Source: Planctomycetota bacterium
GTDB taxonomy: Bacteria > Planctomycetota > UBA8108 > UBA1146
DNA length: 64,000 nt
NCBI GenBank assembly: GCA_016776905.1
Contig: JADHSM010000014.1
Coordinates: forward strand, 30,745 to 94,744
Reading direction: 5' to 3'
Part shown: in pieces, positions 53,957 through 63,003 of the stretch
Numbering within the stretch: position 1 is the first letter of the stretch
How the letters are laid out: each line of letters begins with the position of its first letter
Notes under the pieces: generated by a model
Seen by the model: the letters and a program-made list of their open reading frames with translations, nothing else
What the model was told of the DNA's origin: nothing
The model's database searches: none
Position numbers and translations under genes: made by a program

Positions 53957-56476
53957 TTGACAGAATCAAAGAGCTCTACACAGCATTGTGTACAGCGCTT
54001 CACAAAGAGCATGACAATGTGCTGCAGCGGGGTACTGACCCCCATTCATCAGGGAGACCTCCAAAAGGATGCCTCCAGATGGATTCTTCGTATTCTGCCC
54101 ACGTTACTCATTCTGGGTTTGTTTTCTCTTCTCCAAGCAGTCTCAGCCCCACCTCTCTCTGCACAGACCTCCCAAACTTTCCCCAATGACACTCCTCCAG
54201 AAGATTCAAGAGTCGCCGAGATTCGGATTGAGGGACTCGACCGTTTGGGAACCGCTGAAGTCTTGACTCGCTTGAAACTAAAGCCCGGATCGATATTTTC
54301 GACTTCTGCACTCGATGCGGATTATCGACGACTTTGGGCGAGTGGAGATTTTGTATCGATCTCTCCCCCTAGTATTCGCTCCCTCCCTGAAGGTGTATTG
54401 ATCACCATTCGGATTGAGGAAAGAAAACCTGTCAAAGAAATATTTTTCGAAGGTAGTGACTCTCAGTCTGACAAAGTTCTGCTCGGCGCAATACAGACTC
54501 AAATTGATGAGCTCTACGACCCATTGGTCGTGCGAGAAGACGTGGACGTCATTCGAAGTCGATTGCTCGAAAACGGTTATCCGTTCGCAAAGGTGGGCAG
54601 CCGACTTGAAGGCACCCTTTCTTACCCGATGGTGATTTTCGAAATTGAAGAGGGCCCTCAAGTATTGATCAGGTCCATTGGGTTTCTTGGAGAAGGCAGT
54701 ATTTCCGTCGCTGAAATACTCGCCATCATTCAACTTCATCCCCGTGAGTTCATGGGCATCTTCAAGTCTGGTAAATTTGATCCACGCTTGCTGGAGTCAG
54801 ATCTTCGCCAGATTCGTGAATATTACTTCCTCAAGGGTTTCTTCGATGCTGAGGTTACACTTGAAAGACAAGAGTTTTCGCAAGAACTGACACAACTGCG
54901 CCTCGTGATATCCATCGACGAGGGTCCCCGATATCAAATTGGGCAAGTTGAATTTGATTTCACCGAGACTCCCCTCTTCACCAGCGAAGAACTCCGAGAA
55001 GTCATGACTGTTGATCACGGTTCTGAATGGGATGGCGAACAGATCAAGAATGACGCTGAAGCCATTCGCCAACTCTTCAGTGATAACGCATTCATCGACG
55101 CCACCGTGAATCCAACCGTGATCTATCCTCTCGAAGGCAATGACGTCACTCTCAAGTACGTCATTTCCCAAGGAAGCAAAGTGAGCGTTGGAGAAATCGA
55201 TATTCGGGGAAATCGTTCCACAAAAGATGAAGTGATCCGAAGGCAACTAGAGATTTATCCAGGAGAAGAATTCCGACCTTCACAGATTCAAGACAGTCTC
55301 AGTAATCTTTATCGATTGCAGTACTTCAATCAGATACGCCCCTATTTCGACTCCAGTGGAGCAGCGGGTGACCGACCGGTCGTCTTTGAGTTGTCAGAGG
55401 GAAGCACTGGCCGAGCACTCTTTGGTGTCGGTTACTCCACCAGTACAGGGATCCTCGGAAACATCGCCATCGAGAAGAAGAACTTCGATATTCAAGATTG
55501 GCCCACCTCGCTCTCGGACCTCCCAGGATCTTTCACAGGTGCAGGACAAAGGCTGATTCTTGAAGCTCAACCCGGAACTGAATATTCCAGATATAGGCTT
55601 CAGTTTTTTGAGCCCTATCTGTCGGGATCTGATAACTCATTGAAAGTTTCAGCATTTCGGTCCGTATTGCTAAGATCGAATTACACTGAGGATCGTAATA
55701 GTGCAGGCATCACACTGGGGCGCCTCTTTGATCGAGAAGAGAAGCTAAGAGGTGAAATCGGATTCCGTGTCGAAGGCGTCACCGTTGAAAATATTTCCTC
55801 CACAGCCCCCTCGGTGATCACTGATAGTGCCGGAAAAACTCCCGTGAATGCTCTCGACTTCAGATTTGATTGGGACCGTCGAGTCTTCCGACCCGACGTT
55901 GGAGCGGTCAACGGCTGGAATTTCGAATCCACATACAGTCGATCAGGTGGGTTTCTCGGTGGAGACTTGGATATCAACAAAGTTGATTTGAGTTATGGCT
56001 GGTTCAAGACAGTTTTCCAAGAAACCGACGAGATGCGACATGTCTTTGCATTCAAAACATCACTGGGGTATGCACACGACTATGACGACACCGATTTTAT
56101 TCCGATTTTTGAACGCTATTTCTTGGGTGGTCCCCGAAGCCTTCGAGGATTCGACTACAGGGGAGCAGGCCCCACCGAGGATGGTGTAGAAATCGGCGGA
56201 ACGGTTCGGCATTACGGTTCCCTGGATTACACATGGCCTCTCTTAGAAAACAGCATGAGAGGGACAGTGTTTGCTGATTTCGGAAACCTGTCAGAAGATA
56301 TCAACAACTTTGAATTTGACGAGTATCGGTTAGGTGTCGGCGGAGGAGTCATCCTTTATGTTCCTCTTTTTGGTCAGAGATTGCCGATCTCCATCACTTG
56401 GACAGAAGCGATACTGAAACAGGATAGCGATGAAACACGGGAGTTTTCATTCGACCTCGGCTGGGTACTTCGCTAA
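53957..56476 (+). CDS. bamA: BamA/Omp85-type outer-membrane assembly protein
   Basis: 839 residues from TTG 53957, chosen because AGGAG lies six bases upstream and the promoter starts near 53878; ATG 53885 or ATG 54011 are alternatives. A hydrophobic signal (PTLLILGLFSLLQAVSAPPLSA) is preceded by an unusually long polar stretch. Five POTRA-like repeats span about residues 85-480 (ending near GDRPVVFELSEGS). The C-terminal 16-strand barrel contains the RGF motif (RSLRGFDYRGAGP) and ends in VLR rather than the usual aromatic. It inserts barrel proteins into the outer membrane. mutS2 converges 12 nt downstream. Confidence 0.9.
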   Translation: MTESKSSTQHCVQRFTKSMTMCCSGVLTPIHQGDLQKDASRWILRILPTLLILGLFSLLQAVSAPPLSAQTSQTFPNDTPPEDSRVAEIRIEGLDRLGTAEVLTRLKLKPGSIFSTSALDADYRRLWASGDFVSISPPSIRSLPEGVLITIRIEERKPVKEIFFEGSDSQSDKVLLGAIQTQIDELYDPLVVREDVDVIRSRLLENGYPFAKVGSRLEGTLSYPMVIFEIEEGPQVLIRSIGFLGEGSISVAEILAIIQLHPREFMGIFKSGKFDPRLLESDLRQIREYYFLKGFFDAEVTLERQEFSQELTQLRLVISIDEGPRYQIGQVEFDFTETPLFTSEELREVMTVDHGSEWDGEQIKNDAEAIRQLFSDNAFIDATVNPTVIYPLEGNDVTLKYVISQGSKVSVGEIDIRGNRSTKDEVIRRQLEIYPGEEFRPSQIQDSLSNLYRLQYFNQIRPYFDSSGAAGDRPVVFELSEGSTGRALFGVGYSTSTGILGNIAIEKKNFDIQDWPTSLSDLPGSFTGAGQRLILEAQPGTEYSRYRLQFFEPYLSGSDNSLKVSAFRSVLLRSNYTEDRNSAGITLGRLFDREEKLRGEIGFRVEGVTVENISSTAPSVITDSAGKTPVNALDFRFDWDRRVFRPDVGAVNGWNFESTYSRSGGFLGGDLDINKVDLSYGWFKTVFQETDEMRHVFAFKTSLGYAHDYDDTDFIPIFERYFLGGPRSLRGFDYRGAGPTEDGVEIGGTVRHYGSLDYTWPLLENSMRGTVFADFGNLSEDINNFEFDEYRLGVGGGVILYVPLFGQRLPISITWTEAILKQDSDETREFSFDLGWVLR

Positions 56477-56488
56477 GAGAACAGTCGT

Positions 56489-58789
56489 TTAGCGGTCTTC
56501 GTCTTGGTTTGAAGTGAGTTCGTCACAGTCCCACCAAACTTGGAATCCAGGTGGAGGCAACACCCAAGAGATCTCACTAAATTGGACCTCTGTTGCGATT
56601 CCATTGAGCAAAACCCCAAGTTTCTGCTTCTCTTTATTGATCTTTTTGACTTCGCATACCTGCTGTAATCGGGGAACAAAGACAGAGTCTCCTTTTCGCA
56701 ATGAACGTGCCGACTCCAGCCTGCGCTGGTTTAGCCGAGTCCCCGACCTGCTGTCTTCAAGCAAGGATCGAAGTTCTGACAAGACGACTCCTCTTTCACC
56801 AGTCAGTTCCCCAATGCGATTCAAGGCCGACTCCACCTGATCAATCACAGAATGGACACGCTGCTCCTCAGATCGCTCCATTTCATACTCAAGTGCACCC
56901 CGAGTATTTCTCTGGTCGATACTTTGTTGCTCTACGTCTCTGGCCAACTGCTTCGCTTTGTCGCCATGCTGCTGAGCTTCTCGAACCCTTCTCTCCAGGT
57001 CAGATTGAGATCTCCGCAAGCCCTCGATCACTTCAGGATCGATCCCTGTCTCTTTTTCACTTCTCTCTCTCGCCACTGACACGACATCGGCTGGCATACC
57101 AATTCTCTCAGCGATCACGAGTGCATTCGATCGACCAGGAAGCCCCACTTTCAGTTTGTAGGTGGGAGCCAACTTCTCCGGATCGAATTCCATAGCCGCA
57201 TTTTCACATTTCCTCCTGCGATATGCGTATTCCTTCAGCCGCCCGAGGTGCGTCGTCACCAACGCCATCGTCCCCTTCTCATAGAGACGATCAAGAACGG
57301 CCTCAGCCAAAGGAGCACCTTCAAGAGGATCTGTTCCCGAACCCAACTCATCGAGAAGTACGAGACTCCTACTTGTTGACGACTGGATAATGGAAGCAAC
57401 TATTGTGACATGAGCAGAAAAGGTAGAGAGATCCTGCTGCAAACTTTGTTCATCTCCAATATCTGCAAAAATCTGGTCAAAGACCGGTATTCGAGATCCT
57501 GGACTGACAGGAACAGGGAGACCACATGCGACCATCATCGAGAGTAAACCCACTGTTTTAAGAACAACGGTTTTACCACCCGTATTTGGTCCAGTGACTA
57601 CGAGTTGGTAGCGATTAGGTTTCAGTTGCAAATCGAGATGAGTGATCGTTTCGTATGCTTTTTCGAGTCCGCGATCATCGTGGCCATGGATTTCAAGTTC
57701 TCGCCATATCAAAAGCGGATGACGGGCTTGAATCAGTAATAAATCTCGTTCTTCGACAATCTCAGGAATTTCACAGCCAAGACTTTGAGCAAACTTCGAT
57801 TTTGCTTGGATCACATCCAGCTCAACAAGGTGATTCCATAGCTCCATGACTTTTTCATGCTTCAACCAAACTTCGCGTGAGAGTTCTCCTAATATTCTTC
57901 TCTGCTCTTGTTGGATTCTCTCTTGTACACGCTGAAGTTTATTTCCAGTCCTGACAACCTGCTCTGGCTCCAAGAATAGAGTCTGTCCAGAAGCAGACTC
58001 TGCATGAACAACTCCTCGTATTTGATGTCGACACTCGGCGCGAACCGACCAGCAAAATCGCCCATTCCTTGGAGTAATCACCGAACTTTGTAAAAACTTC
58101 TTCCAGGGACTCTTGTCTCTTTGAGATTCGAGCCATTCCTTTATTTCCTTCTCCAGGGCGCGAGCTTCTTTTCGGAGATCAAAAATTTTAGAGGAAGCGC
58201 TATCCATTATTTCACCATGAGAGGAGAGCGTGTTTTCCAACCTTTCTCTCAAGGCCGGAAGGTCCGTTAACTTCAGGGCACGTTGTTTCAAATGAGGATA
58301 TTCGTCCTCCTCAAGCACTCTTCGTAGAGATCTCGCTCTATCGAGAACCCTAGCGACGATCGATAGCTGAGGGCCATCCAGAAGTTGCCCGCCCGAACTT
58401 CCATCTCGACCCAGAATTTTGCTCAGATCACCTAATCCGGATAATCCCAGTTGAAGGCCATCCTTCAGTCGTGTGGTCAGTTCCCCGACTTCAGCAAGTC
58501 GAGATCGAACAATTGAGGGAGATGTTTCAGGTTGGAGTTCAGTGATTCTATCTTTACCCACCCGAGTTGAGGCACTCGCGGAGACAAGACGAAGCAATTC
58601 AGAAAGTTCAAGCCGACGTTCGGAGTCGGCCTTTTCGTAGCGAGGGAGAGAGACGCTTCCTTTTGCAGGAAGTTTCTTTTTCCCTTTGCGGTTTCTATTT
58701 TTGGAATGAGGGCGCTGTTCATTGCCAGGATTCCCGTGATCGGGTTTCCCTTGCCCTTGGTCACTCGACTTCGCTTCCTCGTCTTGCAC
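56489..58789 (-). CDS. mutS2: MutS2 without the Smr nuclease domain
   Basis: 766 residues from GTG 58789. An N-terminal Lys/Gly-rich extension of about 50 residues precedes the MutS-like core and clamp region (ITPRNGRFCWSVRAE, HAESASGQTLFLEP). The ATPase has Walker A GPNTGGKTV and Walker B LVLLDELGSGTDP; the coiled region follows. The C-terminus ends in a small KOW-like part (KGDSVFVPRLQQVCEVKKI) with no Smr domain, which MutS2 usually carries. It may act in recombination control or ribosome rescue rather than as a nuclease. The upstream gene of the group ends 46 nt before it. Confidence 0.92.
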   Translation of the reverse strand: MQDEEAKSSDQGQGKPDHGNPGNEQRPHSKNRNRKGKKKLPAKGSVSLPRYEKADSERRLELSELLRLVSASASTRVGKDRITELQPETSPSIVRSRLAEVGELTTRLKDGLQLGLSGLGDLSKILGRDGSSGGQLLDGPQLSIVARVLDRARSLRRVLEEDEYPHLKQRALKLTDLPALRERLENTLSSHGEIMDSASSKIFDLRKEARALEKEIKEWLESQRDKSPWKKFLQSSVITPRNGRFCWSVRAECRHQIRGVVHAESASGQTLFLEPEQVVRTGNKLQRVQERIQQEQRRILGELSREVWLKHEKVMELWNHLVELDVIQAKSKFAQSLGCEIPEIVEERDLLLIQARHPLLIWRELEIHGHDDRGLEKAYETITHLDLQLKPNRYQLVVTGPNTGGKTVVLKTVGLLSMMVACGLPVPVSPGSRIPVFDQIFADIGDEQSLQQDLSTFSAHVTIVASIIQSSTSRSLVLLDELGSGTDPLEGAPLAEAVLDRLYEKGTMALVTTHLGRLKEYAYRRRKCENAAMEFDPEKLAPTYKLKVGLPGRSNALVIAERIGMPADVVSVARERSEKETGIDPEVIEGLRRSQSDLERRVREAQQHGDKAKQLARDVEQQSIDQRNTRGALEYEMERSEEQRVHSVIDQVESALNRIGELTGERGVVLSELRSLLEDSRSGTRLNQRRLESARSLRKGDSVFVPRLQQVCEVKKINKEKQKLGVLLNGIATEVQFSEISWVLPPPGFQVWWDCDELTSNQDEDR

Positions 58790-58835
58790 TCGAAGATTGT
58801 CCTCTCAGGAGTTCCTCAGAGGACGTTGCAGTATT

Positions 58836-60254
58836 TCAGCAATCCTCTTCGATTTGAATGTGCAGGGCATCTCCCCCACGAAGAATCTCACGGGCACGAT
58901 TCATCCACTCGATAGCGTTATCTCGCCCATTAGTACAGCCCATCGTACCTCCTCCTCGGATTTCGGGAAGAACCTCTTTGATCCTTCGGATCAAACTCTC
59001 TGGCACAACATTCTCAGGCGGTTCCAGAAGAACCCAGATCTCTTGCCCCGAGTATTCGATCCAATCGGACTTCCTCAGTATTCCACGTAACTTCCTGACA
59101 GTCTCTTCAGGATTCCCGAGTTCCTCAATGACGATGATTCCCGGTTTCACACAACTACGTTCAGAAGCATAGAGACGCGATTGCAACAGTCGTTCAAACC
59201 TGATTTTGGGATCCTCAACGGACGGAGAGCCATCTCCTCGGGTTGCGGGAATAAGATTCTCGATATTCGGAAGCAATCCGAGTGCTCCCCAAAAGACCGA
59301 TCTTGCCGACAGGGAGTCGACAGGCAAAAGCCCCAACCAGCAATCTTCCGCGGGAAGACCCATAAATGGTCCCAAAGTCCCAGGTTCTGAAGGAAGAGGC
59401 GAGTTCCTCGTGATTTCATCACCCAACGCCCGAAAAACTTCTCCGGGATCTCGCCCACCCACTTTCACATCATGGGAATCCCCTTTGGGACGTAATTCAG
59501 CCCAGCCAAAAAATGCTTCATCACTTTCGGCCCAACGCTTGATGGCTTCCGTTGAAGATTCGCCGGTCTGACGAGCATTCAGCAATGCTTCAACAAACTG
59601 AATCAAGTTCATACTGATCGCCGGGGCTATATTTTTTTCTTTCAAATCCAGTTCCTGCTCAAGAGGTTCGTACACAGCCTGACTTAATTCCGAGAACTCA
59701 TCTTTTTGCCATTCGAGCCTAATATCTTCAACTCCAACTTCACGTGGAAAAGAATCCGTCATTTTCTCAGGAGGATGATTCCCCAAAAAGAGCTGCTCAA
59801 TGATTTGATGATTCGCATCCGAATCAAGAGGACGAACGAGGCTCCATAATGGCCCATAAGTTCCTGATCGATCTTCGCCTCGTAGAATGGCGACAGGTTT
59901 ATTTTCTGCCCATTCGAGAAGGTCAGCGGCACTCGTTACAAATTCTTCCGTGACGATAACTCCACAATACCTACTCATATCTTGTCCATGTGAATCAGGC
60001 TGTGTGATGACGATGAAGCATTTCTCAGGTCCCCAGCGCAGGTTCAAGGCGACAACATCGTCCCCGTTCTTTTTCCCACCAAGAATCAGCACCCCTTGCT
60101 GTCTGGGGAGATCACCACTTCGAGCGGACTCTTCAACAAGTCGATTTTGTTTCTCACTGAGTTCATAGATTTCACGGGACAATGAATCAGAGTTTTTTTG
60201 ACGCCCATCACGGCCGATAAGAAAGTCCGCGCCCGGGTCCTTTTCTTCAGCCAT
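58836..60254 (-). CDS. Unknown protein with degenerate GGDEF-like C-terminus
   Basis: 472 residues from ATG 60254, with AGGAG five bases ahead. Soluble, no signal peptide or helix. The first 370 residues match nothing I know. The C-terminal 110 residues (about 360-472: PGIIVIEELGNPEETVRKLRG, LRKSDWIEYSGQEIWVLLE, AREILRGGDALHIQIEE) follow the order of a GGDEF domain, with the signature site reading YSGQEIW, so it could not make cyclic-di-GMP. It lies between the VWA gene (125 nt upstream) and mutS2. It may be a sensor or scaffold (inference). Confidence 0.6.
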   Translation of the reverse strand: MAEEKDPGADFLIGRDGRQKNSDSLSREIYELSEKQNRLVEESARSGDLPRQQGVLILGGKKNGDDVVALNLRWGPEKCFIVITQPDSHGQDMSRYCGVIVTEEFVTSAADLLEWAENKPVAILRGEDRSGTYGPLWSLVRPLDSDANHQIIEQLFLGNHPPEKMTDSFPREVGVEDIRLEWQKDEFSELSQAVYEPLEQELDLKEKNIAPAISMNLIQFVEALLNARQTGESSTEAIKRWAESDEAFFGWAELRPKGDSHDVKVGGRDPGEVFRALGDEITRNSPLPSEPGTLGPFMGLPAEDCWLGLLPVDSLSARSVFWGALGLLPNIENLIPATRGDGSPSVEDPKIRFERLLQSRLYASERSCVKPGIIVIEELGNPEETVRKLRGILRKSDWIEYSGQEIWVLLEPPENVVPESLIRRIKEVLPEIRGGGTMGCTNGRDNAIEWMNRAREILRGGDALHIQIEEDC

Positions 60255-60379
60255 CACAACTCCTCATTTGAAATCATTCAGAAACAAGTCCAGTACAGAT
60301 ATAAGCCAGCCACAGGTACGAGGCCGTGACATTACGATGAAACCCTCATGAATCCTCGAGGTCAAGCATCAGGGCCGAA

Positions 60380-61603
60380 TCAGCGGATTTCCGTATAGCG
60401 CCCAAAGTTACGTGAGGAGATACGACGGAGGAATTCTCCAGCCCTCTTCTCATCCTGGTTTTTCGCTGTTCCAGCGAAAAAGCCAATACAATGCACCCGA
60501 ACTCCTCTGTAACGATTCCAGGTCGAAACAGCCTCTTCGATCAGCAAACTGGATGTTTCTTTTCCAGCTGTCGGAGATCCGTCTGACAACAGATAAATAG
60601 TATCGACTTCCCGATGAGAAAAGGCGTTCTGGAGTGCACCGTACGTGTTCGTTTCCCCACCGGCTTCCAGATTATCAACAAAGGTCATCGCCTTTTTGAT
60701 CAAGCTCCCTTTTGACTTTACCAATTTGGGAGACATCACCTGCAAATCTTCTGAAAAAGCAACCACAGTAAACTTACTCTTGGTGGTCAGCCCATCTTGC
60801 AAAACTCGCTTCAATTGATTCCTTGCGATTTCCATTCTGCTATCACCAACGGTTGTACTCGCCAACATACTGCCAGAAATGTCGAGGAGGAAAACAACTC
60901 TGTCGCTAGCGATCTCTCCATAGAGGCCGTCTTTTACAGCTGTGGTGAGCGGCTTCTCTTCTGACATATCCGATTCAGAAATATTAGGACTCGGCTTCCA
61001 ATCCTTCTTTTGATTCTCCCACCAGATCTTCCAACCTGAGGAATCGAGAGGGAAAGTCTCTCCGGTAAAGTTCTCTAAAATGTCACTGATGTCCTCGCGA
61101 AGTCGACCGTCAGCTTTTTCCAACAGTTTTATCAGTGCTGAAACCACATCTGAATGGGGATGATCCCTCAGCATTCGAACTGCGAAGGTCACAATCCATT
61201 CGGTTTTATCCTCAAGACGGGCGATAAATTCCTTACGAGATTCGTCTTTAGGCCACGATTGCATCACTCTCATCGCATCGATCTGTGTTTCGAATCTTCG
61301 TGAACGCCGAACAATTTGTACAATACGGTCGTGAGCCTCTTCCGACTTTAACCCGCGAGCAATCCTTAAGGCTTCTTCATGAACCATGAGTGACGGGTGC
61401 GACATACCCTTTTCAATCAGGATTAAGGCCGTGCCTCCCCCATCGAACTCAGCCAGAGACTCCATCGCATCGCAGATACCAGATTCGTCTCCAGATTTCA
61501 GGGCTTTCATAAATGAAGCCTGAGATTCCGGGAAATCACTCCCTGAAAATGCTGAAAGGGGAAGAGACAGTGTCAGTAAGAAAAATAGATTCCACATTTT
61601 CAT
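60380..61603 (-). CDS. Exported HEAT-repeat and VWA-domain protein
   Basis: 407 residues. Residues 1-20 form a signal peptide (LFFLLTLSLPLSAFS). Residues about 25-180 hold HEAT-like helical repeats (HPSLMVHEEALRIAR, IVTFAVRMLRDHPHSDVVSALIKLLE). A VWA domain starts at about 235, with the MIDAS DxSxS at 241-245 (DISGSM), the threonine in GETNTYGAL, and LLSDGSPTAG. It binds a metal-dependent partner in the periplasm or at the surface. It overlaps the FHA gene by 4 nt. A degenerate-GGDEF gene and mutS2 follow. Confidence 0.8.
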   Translation of the reverse strand: MKMWNLFFLLTLSLPLSAFSGSDFPESQASFMKALKSGDESGICDAMESLAEFDGGGTALILIEKGMSHPSLMVHEEALRIARGLKSEEAHDRIVQIVRRSRRFETQIDAMRVMQSWPKDESRKEFIARLEDKTEWIVTFAVRMLRDHPHSDVVSALIKLLEKADGRLREDISDILENFTGETFPLDSSGWKIWWENQKKDWKPSPNISESDMSEEKPLTTAVKDGLYGEIASDRVVFLLDISGSMLASTTVGDSRMEIARNQLKRVLQDGLTTKSKFTVVAFSEDLQVMSPKLVKSKGSLIKKAMTFVDNLEAGGETNTYGALQNAFSHREVDTIYLLSDGSPTAGKETSSLLIEEAVSTWNRYRGVRVHCIGFFAGTAKNQDEKRAGEFLRRISSRNFGRYTEIR

Positions 61604-62217
61604 GGCCTTTCTTCTCGAATGATCTTCATGATGGCTTTTTTCAAATCTGATCGGGATTGATTTTGCTCGATGACACCATCCGAAATGACTCGGTCTAAAC
61701 TTCTCGCCAACAATTGTCGGTGATCAACATCTGTTTTCACCAGAATACTCACAAGCTCGTGCAGCACATGATCCGCTAAGGTATCCACGACAACCTCTGG
61801 TGCTATCGCAGCCAGCTTTACCAATTCTTCTTCAAAGGTGTCTGGCACAGAATCGTTGTCACGATGATGAGCCTTCAGATCCTGAACTCGCTCAGAGTTA
61901 CGATAACTAGACCCAGAGTCTTGAAGAGGCTTGCTTTCCGAGTTGATAAACAGAATCGCAGTTTCCCCGATCTCAATGATAGATCCATGCTTCAAATCTG
62001 CACTTTGGATGCTCTCACCATCTAGAAAGGTCCCATTAGAACTCCCTAAATCAGTACATATCACACGATCAACATCCCGTGTTAGAGCGCAGTGCTGGCG
62101 ACTGAGAATGGGATCTTGAAGGGTCACATTACAAGAACTCGATCGACCAATAATCAATGTTCCGTCAGTGATACGAATCGATAGATAACGGCCTTCGGAT
62201 GAAACAACGATTTTCAT
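61600..62217 (-). CDS. FHA-domain protein
   Basis: 205 residues. The FHA domain fills residues about 1-85: GTLIIGRSSSCNVTL, DPILSRQHCAL and TDLGSSNGTFLDGESI carry the Arg, Ser, His, and Asn of the phosphothreonine-binding site. Residues about 90-205 are helical and charged, ending DLKKAIMKIIREE. FHA domains read Ser/Thr phosphorylation; no kinase gene lies in the window. It overlaps the thioesterase gene upstream and the VWA gene downstream by 4 nt each, so they form an operon. Confidence 0.88.
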   Translation of the reverse strand: MKIVVSSEGRYLSIRITDGTLIIGRSSSCNVTLQDPILSRQHCALTRDVDRVICTDLGSSNGTFLDGESIQSADLKHGSIIEIGETAILFINSESKPLQDSGSSYRNSERVQDLKAHHRDNDSVPDTFEEELVKLAAIAPEVVVDTLADHVLHELVSILVKTDVDHRQLLARSLDRVISDGVIEQNQSRSDLKKAIMKIIREERP

Positions 62218-62666
62218 GAATCAGTTTCCTGAGACTTGATCGTTGCTTTTGCGAGATCGACTAATTCGGCAGGAAGTCGAACAGGGCGCCTCTTCTTCAT
62301 ATCTACACTGGCGAGCACCGTGGCCCCAGTGCTGAGAAGATCACCCTTTGAATTCTTGACACGATATTCCAGATGGATTCGTGCTCCCTCACATGAAACT
62401 GGGATCGTTTCGATTTCCAGAAGATCGTCATAAAATGCGGGCCTCAGGTATCTGACCGATACTTCAGAGACGAGCAATGAGATGCCTCTCTCCTCAAGAA
62501 TGCGATAAGGCAAACCTCGTTGACGCAGCCACTCTGTTCGAGCGGTCTCAAACCAAACGACATAACGGGAATGATGGATGATTCCACCCTGATCCGTTTC
62601 CTCATATCGAGGTCTCAATCTCAATACACCTTCACGATCAGGTTCTGAGGCCGTGACGTCTCTCAT
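62214..62666 (-). CDS. Acyl-CoA thioesterase (4HBT/YbgC-like)
   Basis: 150 residues from ATG 62666, which shares one base with the upstream stop (TGATG) and has GAGGAG eight bases ahead. The hot-dog fold signature YEETDQGGIIHHSRYVVWFETARTEWL includes the catalytic-type aspartate. It hydrolyses acyl-CoA thioesters. The substrate is not evident. The short MerR-like gene precedes it, and FHA follows with a 4-nt overlap. Confidence 0.85.
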   Translation of the reverse strand: MRDVTASEPDREGVLRLRPRYEETDQGGIIHHSRYVVWFETARTEWLRQRGLPYRILEERGISLLVSEVSVRYLRPAFYDDLLEIETIPVSCEGARIHLEYRVKNSKGDLLSTGATVLASVDMKKRRPVRLPAELVDLAKATIKSQETDS

Positions 62667-62935
62667 CACTGCTGCTCCTCTGAATTCCCTGAAAGCTTGT
62701 CAAATCGGTGCTGAAATATTCGCCGAATCTCTGCTCGGGGATAACCCAAGTCGCAAAGTCTCAAGTACGACTTCACCGCTTTGACGCTCTGATCGTCATA
62801 CATATACCTTCCCGACTCGGTCACAAGAGCCGGGTGGATGAGACGCATCGTTACCAAAGACTGAAGCAGCTGCCGGGAAATCCCGGTTTGCTCCATCAAG
62901 TCCTTTGGTTTTAGCCAGTTCGTTTCGCTACACAT
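62666..62935 (-). CDS. Small MerR-type HTH protein
   Basis: 89 residues. WLKPKDLMEQTGISRQLLQSLVTMRLIHPALVTESGRYMYDDQSVKAVKSYLRL is the MerR winged-helix DNA-binding domain. The coiled dimer region and effector domain are missing or very short, so it is close to domain-only. It starts the thioesterase-FHA-VWA operon and may regulate it. It is divergent from the biotin ligase gene, 68 nt away. No ribosome site is obvious. Confidence 0.75.
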   Translation of the reverse strand: MCSETNWLKPKDLMEQTGISRQLLQSLVTMRLIHPALVTESGRYMYDDQSVKAVKSYLRLCDLGYPRAEIRRIFQHRFDKLSGNSEEQQ

Positions 62936-63003
62936 AGTTACAGGTTAACACGGTCTCCCATCTCAGGAAACGCAAGGTAGACTGTCTCTGGGAGGAATCA
63001 GAG

